NCBI GenBank assembly: GCA_023898405.1
Contig: CP060221.1
Location: 310,001-374,000, forward strand
DNA from: Myxococcales bacterium
Lineage (GTDB): Bacteria; Myxococcota; UBA727; JABDBI01
Length of the DNA: 64,000 nt
Direction: 5' to 3'
The notes beneath the pieces were generated by a model. It saw nothing but the letters and a program-made list of their open reading frames with translations, was not told the origin of the DNA and searched no databases. Both the position numbers and the translations under genes were made by a program. Shown piece by piece: positions 25,634 to 35,471 of this stretch (the first letter of the stretch is position 1; each line of letters starts with the position of its first letter).

Positions 25634-26684
25634 AAAAATACAGTCCCTGAAAATCGCCTTCAGGAGAAAATCGTATTTCAAAATCAACTTTGGGATTTGC
25701 AACACCCTCACTCCCTTTTGACCGATTAAAACTTTTGCAAACTTTTCTAGCTACTTTTTCCCAATGAAAAAAACTCTGATTCTGCCGTTTGATTCTAGTT
25801 TTAAATCGATTACGGGTTTCTCCCCAATCGGCAAGAACATTTTGAATTCTAGATGAAAAATGTCGACCATCGAGATAAGCAAAGGCCTGAGGATTATTCC
25901 AATCAATCACGCTTATGACTTGCATCAAAAATCTCGCCATTTCTTTCTTATCGACAACATGAATACCACCACAGGAAAAACTAATATTATCGTTGATTAT
26001 CCCGCACAAGCACAGGCCTCGCAGCATGATAACTGCATCCGCCTTGCCCCAACTTGATTGTATTTCTGGTGCAAATCTTCGAGTATTATTTATAGGAAGC
26101 TGAGCAAGCTTAAAATCTTTGGAGTTAAAAGTTTTTATATCCAAATCTGTTCGTAGAATGCGTTTTTCAGGAAAAACTTTTAGCATGGCTTCCGACATGG
26201 AAAGATGCCACGATTTATCCGACCAATTTTCCTCCCCACCCTCGGCCAAAAAAATTAGGTTCTGAATATCGCTAAATTTTTCTCTCTCATTTCTTAATTT
26301 TTCACACGCCTGCTTCAATAAATTATTAGTTGAGAAAGAATCATATGAATAATTTTGCGGAATTAAACTTTGAAAAAATTCTTCTTCATCAATTTTCATT
26401 GCTAAATTATCTTCATTCCGCGTAATTGATTTTTCTAATGCTGATTCCAAAATTAAAAATTGTCCTTTAGGAAGTTGGAATTTTTTCTGAGATACTTCGT
26501 CTTGCACAAAAAAAACTTTCTCCTTGTTTTGTGTTCGATATATCTCGCACACTTTTCCCGTCACATTAAAGCCTGTAACGTAATTAAAAAAGCGGACGCG
26601 ATCTCCTATATCTAATGCTTTAAGCGAAAAAGAAAAAAATATTATTGTTCCTATTATTTTTTTTGTATCTAAAAATAATTTCAC
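25578..26684 (-). CDS. Hypothetical exported protein, convergent overlap with cutA
   Basis: 368 residues with a signal peptide-like start (IIGTIIFFSFSLKALD). An SH3-like opening (GDRVRFFNYVTGFNVTGKV) is followed by a region with LIFLAEGGEENWSDKSW, ADAVIMLRGLCLCG and CGGIHVVDKKEM. The ADAVIMLRG stretch recalls the post-strand-4 region of methyltransferases, but a SAM-binding loop is not evident. The C-terminus EIRFSPEGDFQGLYFFRYAL looks well ordered and runs into the overlap with cutA. Function unknown. Confidence 0.65.
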   Translation of the reverse strand: MKLFLDTKKIIGTIIFFSFSLKALDIGDRVRFFNYVTGFNVTGKVCEIYRTQNKEKVFFVQDEVSQKKFQLPKGQFLILESALEKSITRNEDNLAMKIDEEEFFQSLIPQNYSYDSFSTNNLLKQACEKLRNEREKFSDIQNLIFLAEGGEENWSDKSWHLSMSEAMLKVFPEKRILRTDLDIKTFNSKDFKLAQLPINNTRRFAPEIQSSWGKADAVIMLRGLCLCGIINDNISFSCGGIHVVDKKEMARFLMQVISVIDWNNPQAFAYLDGRHFSSRIQNVLADWGETRNRFKTRIKRQNQSFFHWEKVARKVCKSFNRSKGSEGVANPKVDFEIRFSPEGDFQGLYFFRYALIQNQDKQEIHFGY

Positions 26685-26756
26685 GAAGTTTTTCTCCTTC
26701 TACAGATATATGCACAAGCTTTAAAACTCTTTAATAAGCATTTTTAAAAACTACAC

Positions 26757-27449
26757 CTACAGCATAAAAACAGTATTAATGAGAAATTTGCAATAAGCAT
26801 CTTTTGTCAAATCTTTCTCACTGCATTCATTTATTTTATCGTTGAAAGATTCCCTCATACCTGACTTAGTATTGATTACCTTTGTTTTTTTTGACTTCTG
26901 TTTAAACAAGCACTTATACATAAGGCGGTAGTAGTTTTTGGAGATATTCTCTAAGTTAATATTTTTTATTTCCTGCCAAAATATTTGTTCAAAATTTTGC
27001 TGTTCCTTTAGGCTTATTAGTTGTTTAGCGAAATCAAGATTCCCCCCTGAACTTGAAAATATGCCAGAATCTGTTGACTCCTTGATCACTTCCCTCAGGC
27101 ACTGATGATATTTTAAAAAATTTTGATTTTTTGTAGTCTCAGATAGATAGTGGTAAATCATCAAAAAATGAGTATCTCTCAAGACCAAAAGCGCAATTAA
27201 AAAATGTTTTTTTTCTCTGTTCTCGCAAGAAAAAATTCTCTTTACTTTTTTTAAGAGGGAATCGGGAGCAAAATGTTCATATTTCATTTCATGCATCCAA
27301 TTAAAAAAATTTTCCTGCTGTTGAAATAAAAATTCCGCAACTTCTGGTTCACTACCAGCGCAGTCTCCTGCAATTATTTTACAAAAATATGAATTTACCA
27401 AAAGAAATAAAATAAATAATAGATTACTCTTTGGATAAAACATGTTCAC
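26757..27449 (-). CDS. Hypothetical exported protein
   Basis: 230 residues. The hydrophobic start (NLLFILFLLVNSYFCKIIAG) looks like a signal peptide. The rest is rich in Lys, Phe and Glu and probably helical, with several Cys. No family is recognised. It lies 72 bp upstream of the previous minus-strand gene, so they may be transcribed together. Confidence 0.6.
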   Translation of the reverse strand: MNMFYPKSNLLFILFLLVNSYFCKIIAGDCAGSEPEVAEFLFQQQENFFNWMHEMKYEHFAPDSLLKKVKRIFSCENREKKHFLIALLVLRDTHFLMIYHYLSETTKNQNFLKYHQCLREVIKESTDSGIFSSSGGNLDFAKQLISLKEQQNFEQIFWQEIKNINLENISKNYYRLMYKCLFKQKSKKTKVINTKSGMRESFNDKINECSEKDLTKDAYCKFLINTVFML

Positions 27450-27558
27450 CTCGGTAGATTAAATAAGTCCAACCACTCTAAACAATTATTTTTGCCTTTT
27501 AGAATTTTTTTTGCCCTTATATTATTTCCCGCACAATGTCATTAATTAATTTTTCGTT

Positions 27559-29055
27559 TCATTTGGAAAGCGCCATGCATACACTTTTAGTCTCTGTATA
27601 CAAAGAGAGTGCATCGGGCCCAAGCTCTCGCCCCCATCCAGACTGTTTATAGCCGCCAAAAGGCATGTTGACATCGCTTACTTGATAACAATTCACATAC
27701 ACACTCCCCGCGCGTAGGGCGGTCGAGATTCTATGCGCTTTGCTCAAGTCATTGGTCCATACGCCGGCCGCAAGACCATAATGAGTATTGTTTGCCTCGC
27801 TCAACATTTCTTCTTCGTCATCAAAAGCTTGAGCACACAACACCGGGCCAAAAATTTCTTCGCGCCTAATAGTCATTTCTTTTTTTGTATTAACAAACAC
27901 AACCGGACGCACAAAATATCCCTCACTTTCATAGGCTTCTAATCCACACAGTGCATAAGCCCCCTCCTTTACTCCTTGATCTATATATCCACGAACGGTT
28001 TTTAATTGTGCAGCCGAAATAAGTGGTCCAAGTTCACTGCCGAGCGCCATTCCTGGACCTATGTGAAGTTTTTTGGCAATACTAACTACACCTTCAACAA
28101 CCTGATCAAAAACAGATCTTTCAATAAATAATCGTGATCCTGCGCTGCACGCTTGTCCGCAGTTTGAAAAAATAGCTCTGGCTGCTGCAGGAATAGCTGT
28201 TTCAAGATCAGCATCAGCAAAAATAATATGAGGAGATTTACCACCCAGCTCCAATGAAACTTTTTTCAAATTAGTGCTTGCCGCTTTCACCACCAATTTT
28301 CCAACTTCGGCAGAGCCGGTAAAGGCAATTTTATCTATGCCACTGTGCTCGCTCAACAAAGATCCACTATAGCCATCACCATGAACAATATTGACTACAC
28401 CTTCGGGCAAACCTGCTTTTTGCAGAATTTGTGCCAAATATGTAGCCGTAAGCGGAGTTTGCTCGGCGGGTTTTAAAACTGAAGTGCACCCTACTGCCAA
28501 AGCCGGTGCTAGTTTCCAAGCCGCCATCACCAAAGGAACATTCCACGGAATAATCTGTCCTACCACTCCAATAGCTTCATGCCGCACCGAAGCGTTAAAG
28601 GTATTCATGCCAGCATGAGCAATATTTATGTATCTGCCATCAAGTTTGCTTGCCCACCCTGCATAGTAGCGAAAAGTTTCAGAGGCACGAGTGATATCAC
28701 CGAAACGAGCAAGTTTATAAGGTTTGCCATTATCAAGAGATTCAAGCTGACCTAGAATATCTCCGTGTTCATCAATAAGATCACCTATACGCCAAAGAAT
28801 TTTTCCTCGCTGACTTGGCGACATGTATGACCATTCACTATTTTTAAAAGCCTTGCGTGCACTTGCTATCGCATCATCTATTTCTTCTTGGCCAGCTTGC
28901 GCGGCAACAGTAATTTTTTTCCCATCACTGGGGTCTAGAATATCATTAGTTTTTTTTGAAACTGACGTCCTCATCTTTCCATCAATAAAATGCAAACATG
29001 GTTTTAAAGCAAATTCTTTAGCCTCAGGGCTTAATAGATTAAGTGCAGTGGTCAT
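27559..29055 (-). CDS. NAD(P)-dependent aldehyde dehydrogenase
   Basis: 498 residues, full length. ALDH motifs in order: IIPWNVPLVMAAWKLAPALA (cofactor and substrate region), TSVLKPAEQTP, IAFTGSAEVG, LELGGKSPHIIF with general base Glu269, GQACSAGSRL with nucleophile Cys303, EEIFGPVL, and the C-terminal MPFGGYKQSGWGREL. The sequence is closest to betaine/phenylacetaldehyde-type aldehyde dehydrogenases. The physiological aldehyde is not evident, as no pathway genes are adjacent. Isolated single gene. Confidence 0.94.
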   Translation of the reverse strand: MTTALNLLSPEAKEFALKPCLHFIDGKMRTSVSKKTNDILDPSDGKKITVAAQAGQEEIDDAIASARKAFKNSEWSYMSPSQRGKILWRIGDLIDEHGDILGQLESLDNGKPYKLARFGDITRASETFRYYAGWASKLDGRYINIAHAGMNTFNASVRHEAIGVVGQIIPWNVPLVMAAWKLAPALAVGCTSVLKPAEQTPLTATYLAQILQKAGLPEGVVNIVHGDGYSGSLLSEHSGIDKIAFTGSAEVGKLVVKAASTNLKKVSLELGGKSPHIIFADADLETAIPAAARAIFSNCGQACSAGSRLFIERSVFDQVVEGVVSIAKKLHIGPGMALGSELGPLISAAQLKTVRGYIDQGVKEGAYALCGLEAYESEGYFVRPVVFVNTKKEMTIRREEIFGPVLCAQAFDDEEEMLSEANNTHYGLAAGVWTNDLSKAHRISTALRAGSVYVNCYQVSDVNMPFGGYKQSGWGRELGPDALSLYTETKSVCMALSK

Positions 29056-29180
29056 AGAGATCCCCAGCGAATAGTTTTAGTGTCCGCTAGGATAAACAAT
29101 CAGAAAAGCTCCAGTGCTTCCATCTTGCTAGATCTTTTATCAATTGTTAGGAAGGTTAAAACCATTTTTAGGTACTTGCT

Positions 29181-29567
29181 ATGAATCTCACAAAATTATC
29201 ATTGGCTATAATCCTTGCCCATTCCCTCTATGGTCACATTGGCAACGCGCGCCCAGACGTATATTTTAGCGACTCAGCCGACTATCAGGGTGCCTATTTA
29301 GCGCACGAACTTGAAGGCGGCTACATCAAATTTAAAATGAGCGACGAGGCTAGCAATATTCGTATTTCTGATAAATGGTATAAGCTCTCTTCCCTTAAAA
29401 GCTTCACTCAAAACAGCTATGGTTTTCAAAATTTTGCATTAAAGCAAGATTTTATCGAAATGTTTGAGCAATCTTTCTTATCTTATTTTTCCACTATGGA
29501 GTTTATTGAGGAACTTAATCGTCTGTTAGAAGCTTTTAGCCGTGCTCACCGTGCTGATGTCAAATAA
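29181..29567 (+). CDS. Hypothetical exported protein
   Basis: 128 residues with a signal peptide (MNLTKLSLAIILAHSLYGHIG). The mature part has alternating aromatic and acidic residues (VYFSDSADYQGAYLAHEL) and a helical C-terminus. Not recognised. Start ATG 29181 is the only one that includes the whole signal. Confidence 0.55.
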   Translation: MNLTKLSLAIILAHSLYGHIGNARPDVYFSDSADYQGAYLAHELEGGYIKFKMSDEASNIRISDKWYKLSSLKSFTQNSYGFQNFALKQDFIEMFEQSFLSYFSTMEFIEELNRLLEAFSRAHRADVK

Positions 29568-29648
29568 TATACGAATGAAAATTCTCATTCAAAAAAAATG
29601 GCCTTTTGCTGTCTAGACACTTAAGGCCACAAATAATTCATCTCCCAA

Positions 29649-30116
29649 TTAATAGCCTATACTTTCTAGGCTTCCTAAATTATCGAGCAGAGTTTTTAAG
29701 CTATCGGCATATGGATAATCCTCCAATAAGCCTATTTGACATCGAGCATTAGCCGCAAAAATAAAGTCCTTTCCATTAATCATTATTCTGTAGCTCGTGG
29801 TGGGAAGATCGGTACATTGGGGGCTATCATTAAATTTCAATTCTCCTGTAGAAACTTCTCCAGCAAGTTTGCGGATTCTTTCCATTACTTTTGAACTCAA
29901 GATAGCGAGCTCTTCCGTCATACAAGGTGTTGCATAATTTGGGCAATAAGAAGTTATGACTCGACCGCTTTCAAAAAGAGTTATTCCACTAGACCAACCT
30001 GACATTTCTGGCGGAGTCATTCCACCTGACGTCACTCTCGACATGAGAGCTGCATCCTCGGAAAAACCCGAGAATGCCACAAACATCAAGCTCATTGTCA
30101 CAACAAAACTTCGCAT
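29649..30116 (-). CDS. Hypothetical exported protein
   Basis: 155 residues. ATG 30116 follows a perfect AGGAGG and starts MRSFVVTMSLMFVAFSGFSE, a signal peptide. The longer ORF start at 30134 lies before that ribosome site. The mature region contains four cysteines (YCPNYATPC, QCTDLP, ARCQIG) likely to pair in the periplasm, and a YRIMINGKDFIF strand. No family recognised. Confidence 0.65.
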   Translation of the reverse strand: MRSFVVTMSLMFVAFSGFSEDAALMSRVTSGGMTPPEMSGWSSGITLFESGRVITSYCPNYATPCMTEELAILSSKVMERIRKLAGEVSTGELKFNDSPQCTDLPTTSYRIMINGKDFIFAANARCQIGLLEDYPYADSLKTLLDNLGSLESIGY

Positions 30117-30282
30117 AATAAACCCTCCTATCAATTATGCCTGATAGTAAATGCTAGTGTATTATTCATGAATTTGGTCTTTTGGCAGCAATAAGTACTG
30201 CTTTTAAAATTTATTTATTTTTAATTCTTGACGTATTTCATCTGGCTCTGGCAACACAATTTTTGCCCAAGGCATTAATCAA

Positions 30283-30600
30283 TTGCTGATGTGCTTGCCT
30301 CCTACTCATAACGGTCCGGCTCGGCGGCTCATCCTTGTAGACCCTGCTCTAAATCAATTTATAAAAATTTCGAATGAGAAAAGCGTTGAAACTCACTATC
30401 CAACGGTAAGCGATCTTATTAATCGAGATCCTGAACTCATAGCTAATAACGCTTTGATCATCAATTGGGCCCATCCAAACTCAAAGGATGCTTATGATGA
30501 AGGCTTCTTTAAATTCTTCTTCTTTAATAGAAAACCAACATACGTTTGGCTTAGCAAAACAGAGGAAACAATAAAAACATACGAAGAGAATACAATTTAA
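30283..30600 (+). CDS. Hypothetical protein, possibly a fragment
   Basis: 105 residues from a TTG. The frame is open back to 30232 (SGSGNTIFAQGINQLL) with no ATG, so this may be the tail of a longer, truncated gene. Readable segments are RRLILVDPALNQFIKI and LIINWAHPNSKDAYDEGFF. A strong terminator follows the stop. Unrecognised. Confidence 0.35.
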   Translation: MLMCLPPTHNGPARRLILVDPALNQFIKISNEKSVETHYPTVSDLINRDPELIANNALIINWAHPNSKDAYDEGFFKFFFFNRKPTYVWLSKTEETIKTYEENTI

Positions 30601-30611
30601 TTTTTTGCAAG

Positions 30612-30640
30612 TCCGCCCTAACGGGGCGGATTTATTTTTC
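30612..30640 (+). terminator. Rho-independent terminator
   Basis: TCCGCCC, a five-base loop and GGGCGGA, followed by TTTATTTTT. It lies 11 bp after the preceding plus-strand stop. Confidence 0.85.
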
Positions 30641-30708
30641 TATTTGAGGCTATTTTTTCATGCATTTATGTTTGCCAAATAATGCTCCTGGCAAAACTAA
30701 CTTTAACT

Positions 30709-31077
30709 TCACTCTTTTTTCTGTTCTGCTCGCTGTTCTTCAAGCTGCCTTCTTTCACAAACAAACAAATAACATTCATTTTGTTGTGGCATTAAAAATG
30801 CATTTCTAACTTTTTCGCCTAAACTTTGTTTTTCCTTTTTGTTTAATGTATCTATCTGCTTAAGCGCCCAATCTATCTGATAGTCTTGTTCACTCACCTG
30901 GGGTCCTGCAATAATATATTTCAACAACTCATAAAGCTGGAAAGGAAAGAACTTCTCTGCTAACTGTTCTGTTGATAATTTTAGTAAAGTTTTATCATTG
31001 CTGTTATTAGCTTGATTAGCATGTATAACACCCATCAATAAAGTCACCAGTAAAAAAATCCTTCCTAGAGCTTTCAT
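30709..31077 (-). CDS. Hypothetical exported protein
   Basis: 122 residues from ATG 31077. The start MKALGRIFLLVTLLMGVIHA is a clean signal peptide. A longer frame from 31257 would bury it internally. Mature part is helical with STEQLAEKFFPFQLYELLKY and a charged tail. Not recognised. Confidence 0.6.
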   Translation of the reverse strand: MKALGRIFLLVTLLMGVIHANQANNSNDKTLLKLSTEQLAEKFFPFQLYELLKYIIAGPQVSEQDYQIDWALKQIDTLNKKEKQSLGEKVRNAFLMPQQNECYLFVCERRQLEEQRAEQKKE

Positions 31078-31250
31078 TTTTCCAAACCTCTGCAAAACTT
31101 TAAACCCTTTGTGAGCCCAAAGCACTGAGCAAACTAAGAAGAATTTATCACTAAAAAATATTTCTATCGTGACATCATCGGTTTCTAAGAAACTGTTTTG
31201 AAAATAATTTTTCACTAAGCCTAAGAAAGCATTTTTGCCTGCGATTACCT

Positions 31251-31280
31251 GTGTCATCCCCGCGTAGGCGGGGACGACAA
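31251..31280. repeat. REP-like GC-rich palindrome, second copy
   Basis: TGTCATCCCCGC, GTAG loop, GCGGGGAC matches 14661-14690. Between here and 31742 only a doubtful short ORF is seen. Confidence 0.7.
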
Positions 31281-31365
31281 GAAATAGCGGTCAAGTCGCT
31301 GGAATTTCAATAATTCTTGGAAAGTCTGGCTATTACCATGGGCTCAGCACCAAAGCATTAACGAT

Positions 31366-31599
31366 ATGATGTCTGGCTTGCTAATACTAATGAGTCAAAA
31401 ATTTGGCGGAAAGGCATATTTAGCGGAGCTTTTCAGACAACTAAAACTACAACCATCTACCCCTTCTCGAACTGATCGTGAACAACGCGCCCTAAACCTG
31501 TATCATGCAGCAGAAGCAGCATGCAAAAAAACTGGATGCAATTCTAAGGAAATCCGAAAGTTTTTCAAAAATACTTTGCGCTGGTCGTTTATCCCTTAG
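31366..31599 (+). CDS. Doubtful small ORF
   Basis: 77 codons. The part from the internal Met (MSQKFGGKAYLAELFRQLKL) to the end is Lys/Arg-rich and helical, with two Cys. No ribosome site, signal peptide or family match was seen. It may be a small real gene or a remnant. Confidence 0.25.
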   Translation: MMSGLLILMSQKFGGKAYLAELFRQLKLQPSTPSRTDREQRALNLYHAAEAACKKTGCNSKEIRKFFKNTLRWSFIP

Positions 31600-31742
31600 C
31601 ATTTAACAAAAGCCACACTGATTGGATAATCCCCCAAAGCAGACATCTTTTTAAATCTACCGCTATAATCCTTCACATATCGAATATTTAAAATTGTTCC
31701 ACCCCACCTTTTGACTACATAAAATTCAAATATATTGTCCAC

Positions 31743-32156
31743 ATGAAGAAAACTATTGAACATCAAAAAAATCCAAGCGACATTGATATTTCGTTCTTAA
31801 CTCAAAACATTAATCATGAAACTTCTGAGCATGGGGAAGCTTTTCCATTTGCTTTTTTTATAAAAGACAATAACAAAAAAATTATTGCTGGCGCCAATGG
31901 ATTTGTGATTTACGGGAGCATATACACTGATCAGCTATGGGTTCAAAAGGAATATCGAGGTCAAGGATATGCCAAAGAAATCATGGAAAATATACATAAA
32001 CTGGGTAGGCAAAATAATTGTCGTATTGCAACAATACAAACAATGAATTTTCAAAACGCTAAAAAATTCTATGAAAGCCTGGGTTATAAAGAAGATTTCA
32101 AACGTCTCGGGTATATTAACGATAGTTACTGTATTTTTATGAAGAAGCTCTTGTAA
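31743..32156 (+). CDS. GNAT family N-acetyltransferase
   Basis: 137 residues. The acetyl-CoA-binding motif A is clear: DQLWVQKEYRGQGYAKEIME (Q/R-x-x-G-x-G/A, residues 60-79). It is followed by CRIATIQTMNFQNAKKFYESLGY, the standard strand 5 and helix of GNAT enzymes. It transfers acetyl to an unknown amine in the cytosol. The gene stands alone. Confidence 0.88.
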   Translation: MKKTIEHQKNPSDIDISFLTQNINHETSEHGEAFPFAFFIKDNNKKIIAGANGFVIYGSIYTDQLWVQKEYRGQGYAKEIMENIHKLGRQNNCRIATIQTMNFQNAKKFYESLGYKEDFKRLGYINDSYCIFMKKLL

Positions 32157-32399
32157 AACTAAAGCGCTATTTTTTCATGCATCTGATTTTCTCACGAACT
32201 TTACATCTCTGCCGCTGGGCATTCTCTACAACGTCCAAAAATTTGCAAGCAGACGCAAGAGATAAACAAGCTCTCGTTGCTAAATACTTTTAAAACAGTC
32301 TTAAAATAATTTTTTGAAGAAGCATCGATTGATTTATGAGACGCCTCAACTACCCTGCCCAAAAAATATAAAAAACTTTATAAAAACCCAGGAATATTA

Positions 32400-32996
32400 A
32401 TGTTTCGACTTTTAGCCACCACCATAAATATTTTAGCTCTCGTGGGTTTGAGCATCCTAGCAAAAGACAAAATCATATATTACGCCCACAAATACATCCC
32501 TTTGAGTGCGGCTCAAAACTCACAAGCTTTGCCTCAGCCACGAGATGTTGAAGTAGCATTTAGCCCTAATGGTGGAGGTACAACAACAATTGTACGTGCT
32601 CTATCCCAAGCAAAAAACTCTATTTTTGTGGGAGCTTATAGCTTTACTTCCAAAGCCATCGCTCAGGCTTTACTTCAGGCCAAAAAACGTGGTGTGACCA
32701 TAAAAATAATTTTGGATAAGTCGCAGCTTTCTGCCAAATATTCTTCAAGCCGCTTTTTTACCAACCAAGGATTTAATATTCGCATTGATAAAAAACACGC
32801 TATTTATCATAACAAAGTGATGATCATTGATAAACACACTGTCATCACTGGCTCTTTTAATTTCACTCAGGCTGCCGAAAACAAAAATGCAGAGAATGTT
32901 TTAATTTTAAGGCACTCCCCTCAGCTAGCCAACTCTTACTTAGCCAATTGGCAAACTCACTGGAATCACTCAGATAGTATTACTCGTGCTCAATAA
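32400..32996 (+). CDS. Phospholipase D-like nuclease with one HKD motif
   Basis: 198 residues. A hydrophobic N-terminus (LATTINILALVGLSILAK) acts as a signal or anchor. The PLD domain has IFVGAYSFTSKAIAQALLQA, GVTIKIILDKSQL and the HKD motif IYHNKVMIIDKHTVITGSFN (His137, Lys139, Asp144). One HKD per chain means it dimerises, as in the Nuc/ZUC endonuclease group. It would act in the periplasm or outside the cell on nucleic acid or lipid. Confidence 0.88.
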   Translation: MFRLLATTINILALVGLSILAKDKIIYYAHKYIPLSAAQNSQALPQPRDVEVAFSPNGGGTTTIVRALSQAKNSIFVGAYSFTSKAIAQALLQAKKRGVTIKIILDKSQLSAKYSSSRFFTNQGFNIRIDKKHAIYHNKVMIIDKHTVITGSFNFTQAAENKNAENVLILRHSPQLANSYLANWQTHWNHSDSITRAQ

Positions 32997-33133
32997 ATGT
33001 TCTTGACCTTAAAGTTTAGCCCAAAGTAAAAAGATAGATGTAAGCAAGAGACTACAAACTACTATTATATTGCAACTTCAAATAAACAATATAACATTAC
33101 TTATCCATATATTCTTATAATTCAGGTAACCCT

Positions 33134-34081
33134 ATGATTATAACCACAATTATAACACTACTTATGCTCTCTTCTTGCGGGCAGCAAGAAGTCCGTAAAG
33201 AGCCTACTTATTTAGAAGATAAAAATGTTTTAGATCATAAAAACACTAAATTCAACCAACTAAGCAACGAACAAAAAGACTACATTGAAAGATTCAATGT
33301 GATTCTTAAAGACGTAAGAGACTTTCCTCCCAAAGGCAAGGATATCAATAAATATTTTTATATATTTAAAAATGTGGAAAAACTAGAAAATGCTAAAGTT
33401 TTTATCTTTGGTGAACAACATACTAATTCGGCTAATCAAATTTGGAGCGCAGGAGTTATAAATCGATTAATTAAAGATGGTGATGCAGTCTTGTTTGAAG
33501 GACTTGAACCAGAGTTAAAAATTGATAATATTACAGAGTTCTTAAGTTCTTTAATATTTGCCGCACGCACATATGAAAAATCAAAATTAGATATAAAATA
33601 TAAACCTACATCTATAAGCAAAATTCACAATAAATATGTAAAGTTATTTCAGAGTACCAAGGAATTTCTTGCCTTAGACGCTCTCTCACTGGATAAAGGC
33701 TCCGGATTTGGTTGGGACTTAAATCTTAGTGACACAAATGAACTCGCCATAAAAAAAAGAAATGAAAACATGGTTAAGAGCATCAAAAATAAACTAAAAA
33801 GCCATCCCCGAGTTTTTGTAAGAACTGGCGCAAGACATATTCCTCATTATGAGTTTGCAGAAATTATGCTACAAAACAAAGAAAATGAAGAGTTGCAAAC
33901 TTACTTAAACACTCTTGGCACTAATAAACATAAATTCATTGATGATTTTTATAGCAACTATGATTTTTCCACCAAAATTATTTTTGAGTTTCTTAAAGAG
34001 CAAGATTTTGCTGTATTAATCCCTAAAAACTTACCAGGCATTGAAAACTTGGATCCATATTTTCCTAAAAGTAATCATTAA
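33134..34081 (+). CDS. ChaN/TraB-like lipoprotein
   Basis: 315 residues starting with a lipoprotein signal (IITTIITLLMLSSC, Cys15). The globular part has VFIFGEQHTNSANQIW (GEQH 93-96), AVLFEGLEPEL and, late, VFVRTGARHIPHYEFAEIML. The spaced GExH, EGL and GxxHxP motifs match the EreA/ChaN-like and TraB-like fold, in which these His and Glu residues line the active or haem-binding site. Function is unknown, possibly surface haem or peptide processing. Confidence 0.65.
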   Translation: MIITTIITLLMLSSCGQQEVRKEPTYLEDKNVLDHKNTKFNQLSNEQKDYIERFNVILKDVRDFPPKGKDINKYFYIFKNVEKLENAKVFIFGEQHTNSANQIWSAGVINRLIKDGDAVLFEGLEPELKIDNITEFLSSLIFAARTYEKSKLDIKYKPTSISKIHNKYVKLFQSTKEFLALDALSLDKGSGFGWDLNLSDTNELAIKKRNENMVKSIKNKLKSHPRVFVRTGARHIPHYEFAEIMLQNKENEELQTYLNTLGTNKHKFIDDFYSNYDFSTKIIFEFLKEQDFAVLIPKNLPGIENLDPYFPKSNH

Positions 34082-34140
34082 TGTGACCGATTATTAAAAT
34101 GTTTTCCCTATTAAAAATATTAACATAATTTAGATTATGG

Positions 34141-34252
34141 GTCTTGTGTCTATCGCAAAAACCAAGGGCAAGGCCAAAAAATATCTTGACTGCCAGCATT
34201 AGAAATGAGGCTATCGCCAATAAAGCCCTTATGATTGCACTACGGAAACGGA
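34141..34252 (+). repeat. Dispersed intergenic repeat R1, copy b (partial)
   Basis: Shares AAAAACCAAGGGCAAGGCCA, TATCTTGACTGCC, GCTATCGCC, TAAAGCCCTTATGATTGCAC with copies a, d and e. The leading half of the unit is absent. Confidence 0.75.
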
Positions 34253-34269
34253 TTCAATAATATTCCTAT

Positions 34270-34735
34270 GGGTTATTAATCACGGCGAGGCAAACTGACT
34301 CCAGCCTCTGCCGTCTGGGATTGAGAGTCAACGGAAGAAAGGGATGGAGTTGGTTCTCGACCTGCACAGTTCCTGACCATTGCTACAAGAGCAGCATTTA
34401 ACGCCTGCCACAAACTAGAAATAGACCAGGTGCGAAAGTAATGATAAACGATACCTCGTGGTGGGAAATCATTGGGCAAACAGCGCTACTTGCAACCATT
34501 TTTCAAAATATACAAAATGGCATCAACTATGCTTCGCACGCTATAGAATCGAAGTCTGCCATTTTTTAAATCTGCAGGAAAAATGGGTTCTATTACTTCC
34601 CAGGCCGCATCTGATAAACAGGTTTCATACAAGTGTGACATGGTATTTCCTCTCGAAAAAATCTCATGTCATACTTTCAAGTCTCGACGTTATTTTGGGA
34701 ACCTATTCTCCTAAAAGACTTTTTTACAGCCTCTA
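34270..34735 (-). mobile_element. IS5-type element remnant (5' two thirds)
   Basis: On the minus strand the element end GAGGCTGTAAAAAAG leads to an ATG near 34642. The broken transposase then reads LSDAAWEVIEPIFPADLKNG, LRFYSVR, LPNDFPPRGIVYHYF, WQALNAALVAMVR, GREPTPSLSSVDSQS, all typical of IS5 (group IS427/IS1031-like) transposases up to the first catalytic Asp. It has a frameshift near 34480 and stops after the first Asp. The C-terminal half is gone. Confidence 0.8.
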
Positions 34736-34905
34736 ATCCAAGATGCTTTGCAACCATAAAAGTAAAGGGTAGTTTTCAATCCCTAGTCAATAGTGAAATT
34801 ATGCCTTATCTTTGACCGATCCAGGGGGTAATGAATAAGCCCCTCGTTCGCCATAATCTTTATTTCTAAGAGAGATAAGGATCATTTTCAAGTGAGAGGA
34901 AGTCT

Positions 34906-35406
34906 ATGATAGATCGAGGATTACATTGCGTAGCTGTGATAGTAACAGTATTTACTACTTCTAGCGTATTTTCTTCATATGATTTTCCTTACTTTGCCGA
35001 TTGGGGTGACATGGAGAAGATCTGGCATAGAGCTATTCCACCAGTTGAGGAACATTCTGAATCTAACAGAAATTATTTGAATAACCAGCAAGTAACTCAA
35101 ACTCAAAGTGAAGAACATCCTGAATCTAACGCGGATTATCTTAATGACCAGCAAATAACTCACTTTCAAAGTAATAAAAATCCCGAAGATGAATTCTATA
35201 GAATGGCCAATTTTTTTCTTACATATTATTTGTTTGAATACTCCAAAATAGGCAACCATGAGGCATTGAAAAAACTTTTAAGAGACTACCCCTATCTTAA
35301 GGTGAATAGTGTGGATGAGCATCAAAAAACTCCGTTGGATTATGCTCAAGAAAACGAATATCAAAATATTATTCACTTGTTATCAAAACGAGACCACGCT
35401 TCTTAA
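34906..35406 (+). CDS. Exported protein with 21-residue duplication and C-terminal ankyrin-like segment
   Basis: 166 residues. A strong GAGGAAG precedes ATG 34906. The signal peptide covers VAVIVTVFTTSSVFS. Residues 48-89 are a tandem pair of 21-residue units (EHSESNRNYLNNQQ and EHPESNADYLNDQQ). The C-terminal part reads GNHEALKKLLRDYP and KTPLDYAQENEYQNIIHLL, one to two ankyrin-like repeats. It probably mediates protein binding outside the cytoplasm. Host-directed function is an inference from the fold. Confidence 0.65.
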   Translation: MIDRGLHCVAVIVTVFTTSSVFSSYDFPYFADWGDMEKIWHRAIPPVEEHSESNRNYLNNQQVTQTQSEEHPESNADYLNDQQITHFQSNKNPEDEFYRMANFFLTYYLFEYSKIGNHEALKKLLRDYPYLKVNSVDEHQKTPLDYAQENEYQNIIHLLSKRDHAS

Positions 35407-35471
35407 CTCAAAGGAAGGTAATCTTTCCAAGGCGAGGGAGGCAATACTTTCTTTTCTGTGGATATGATTTT

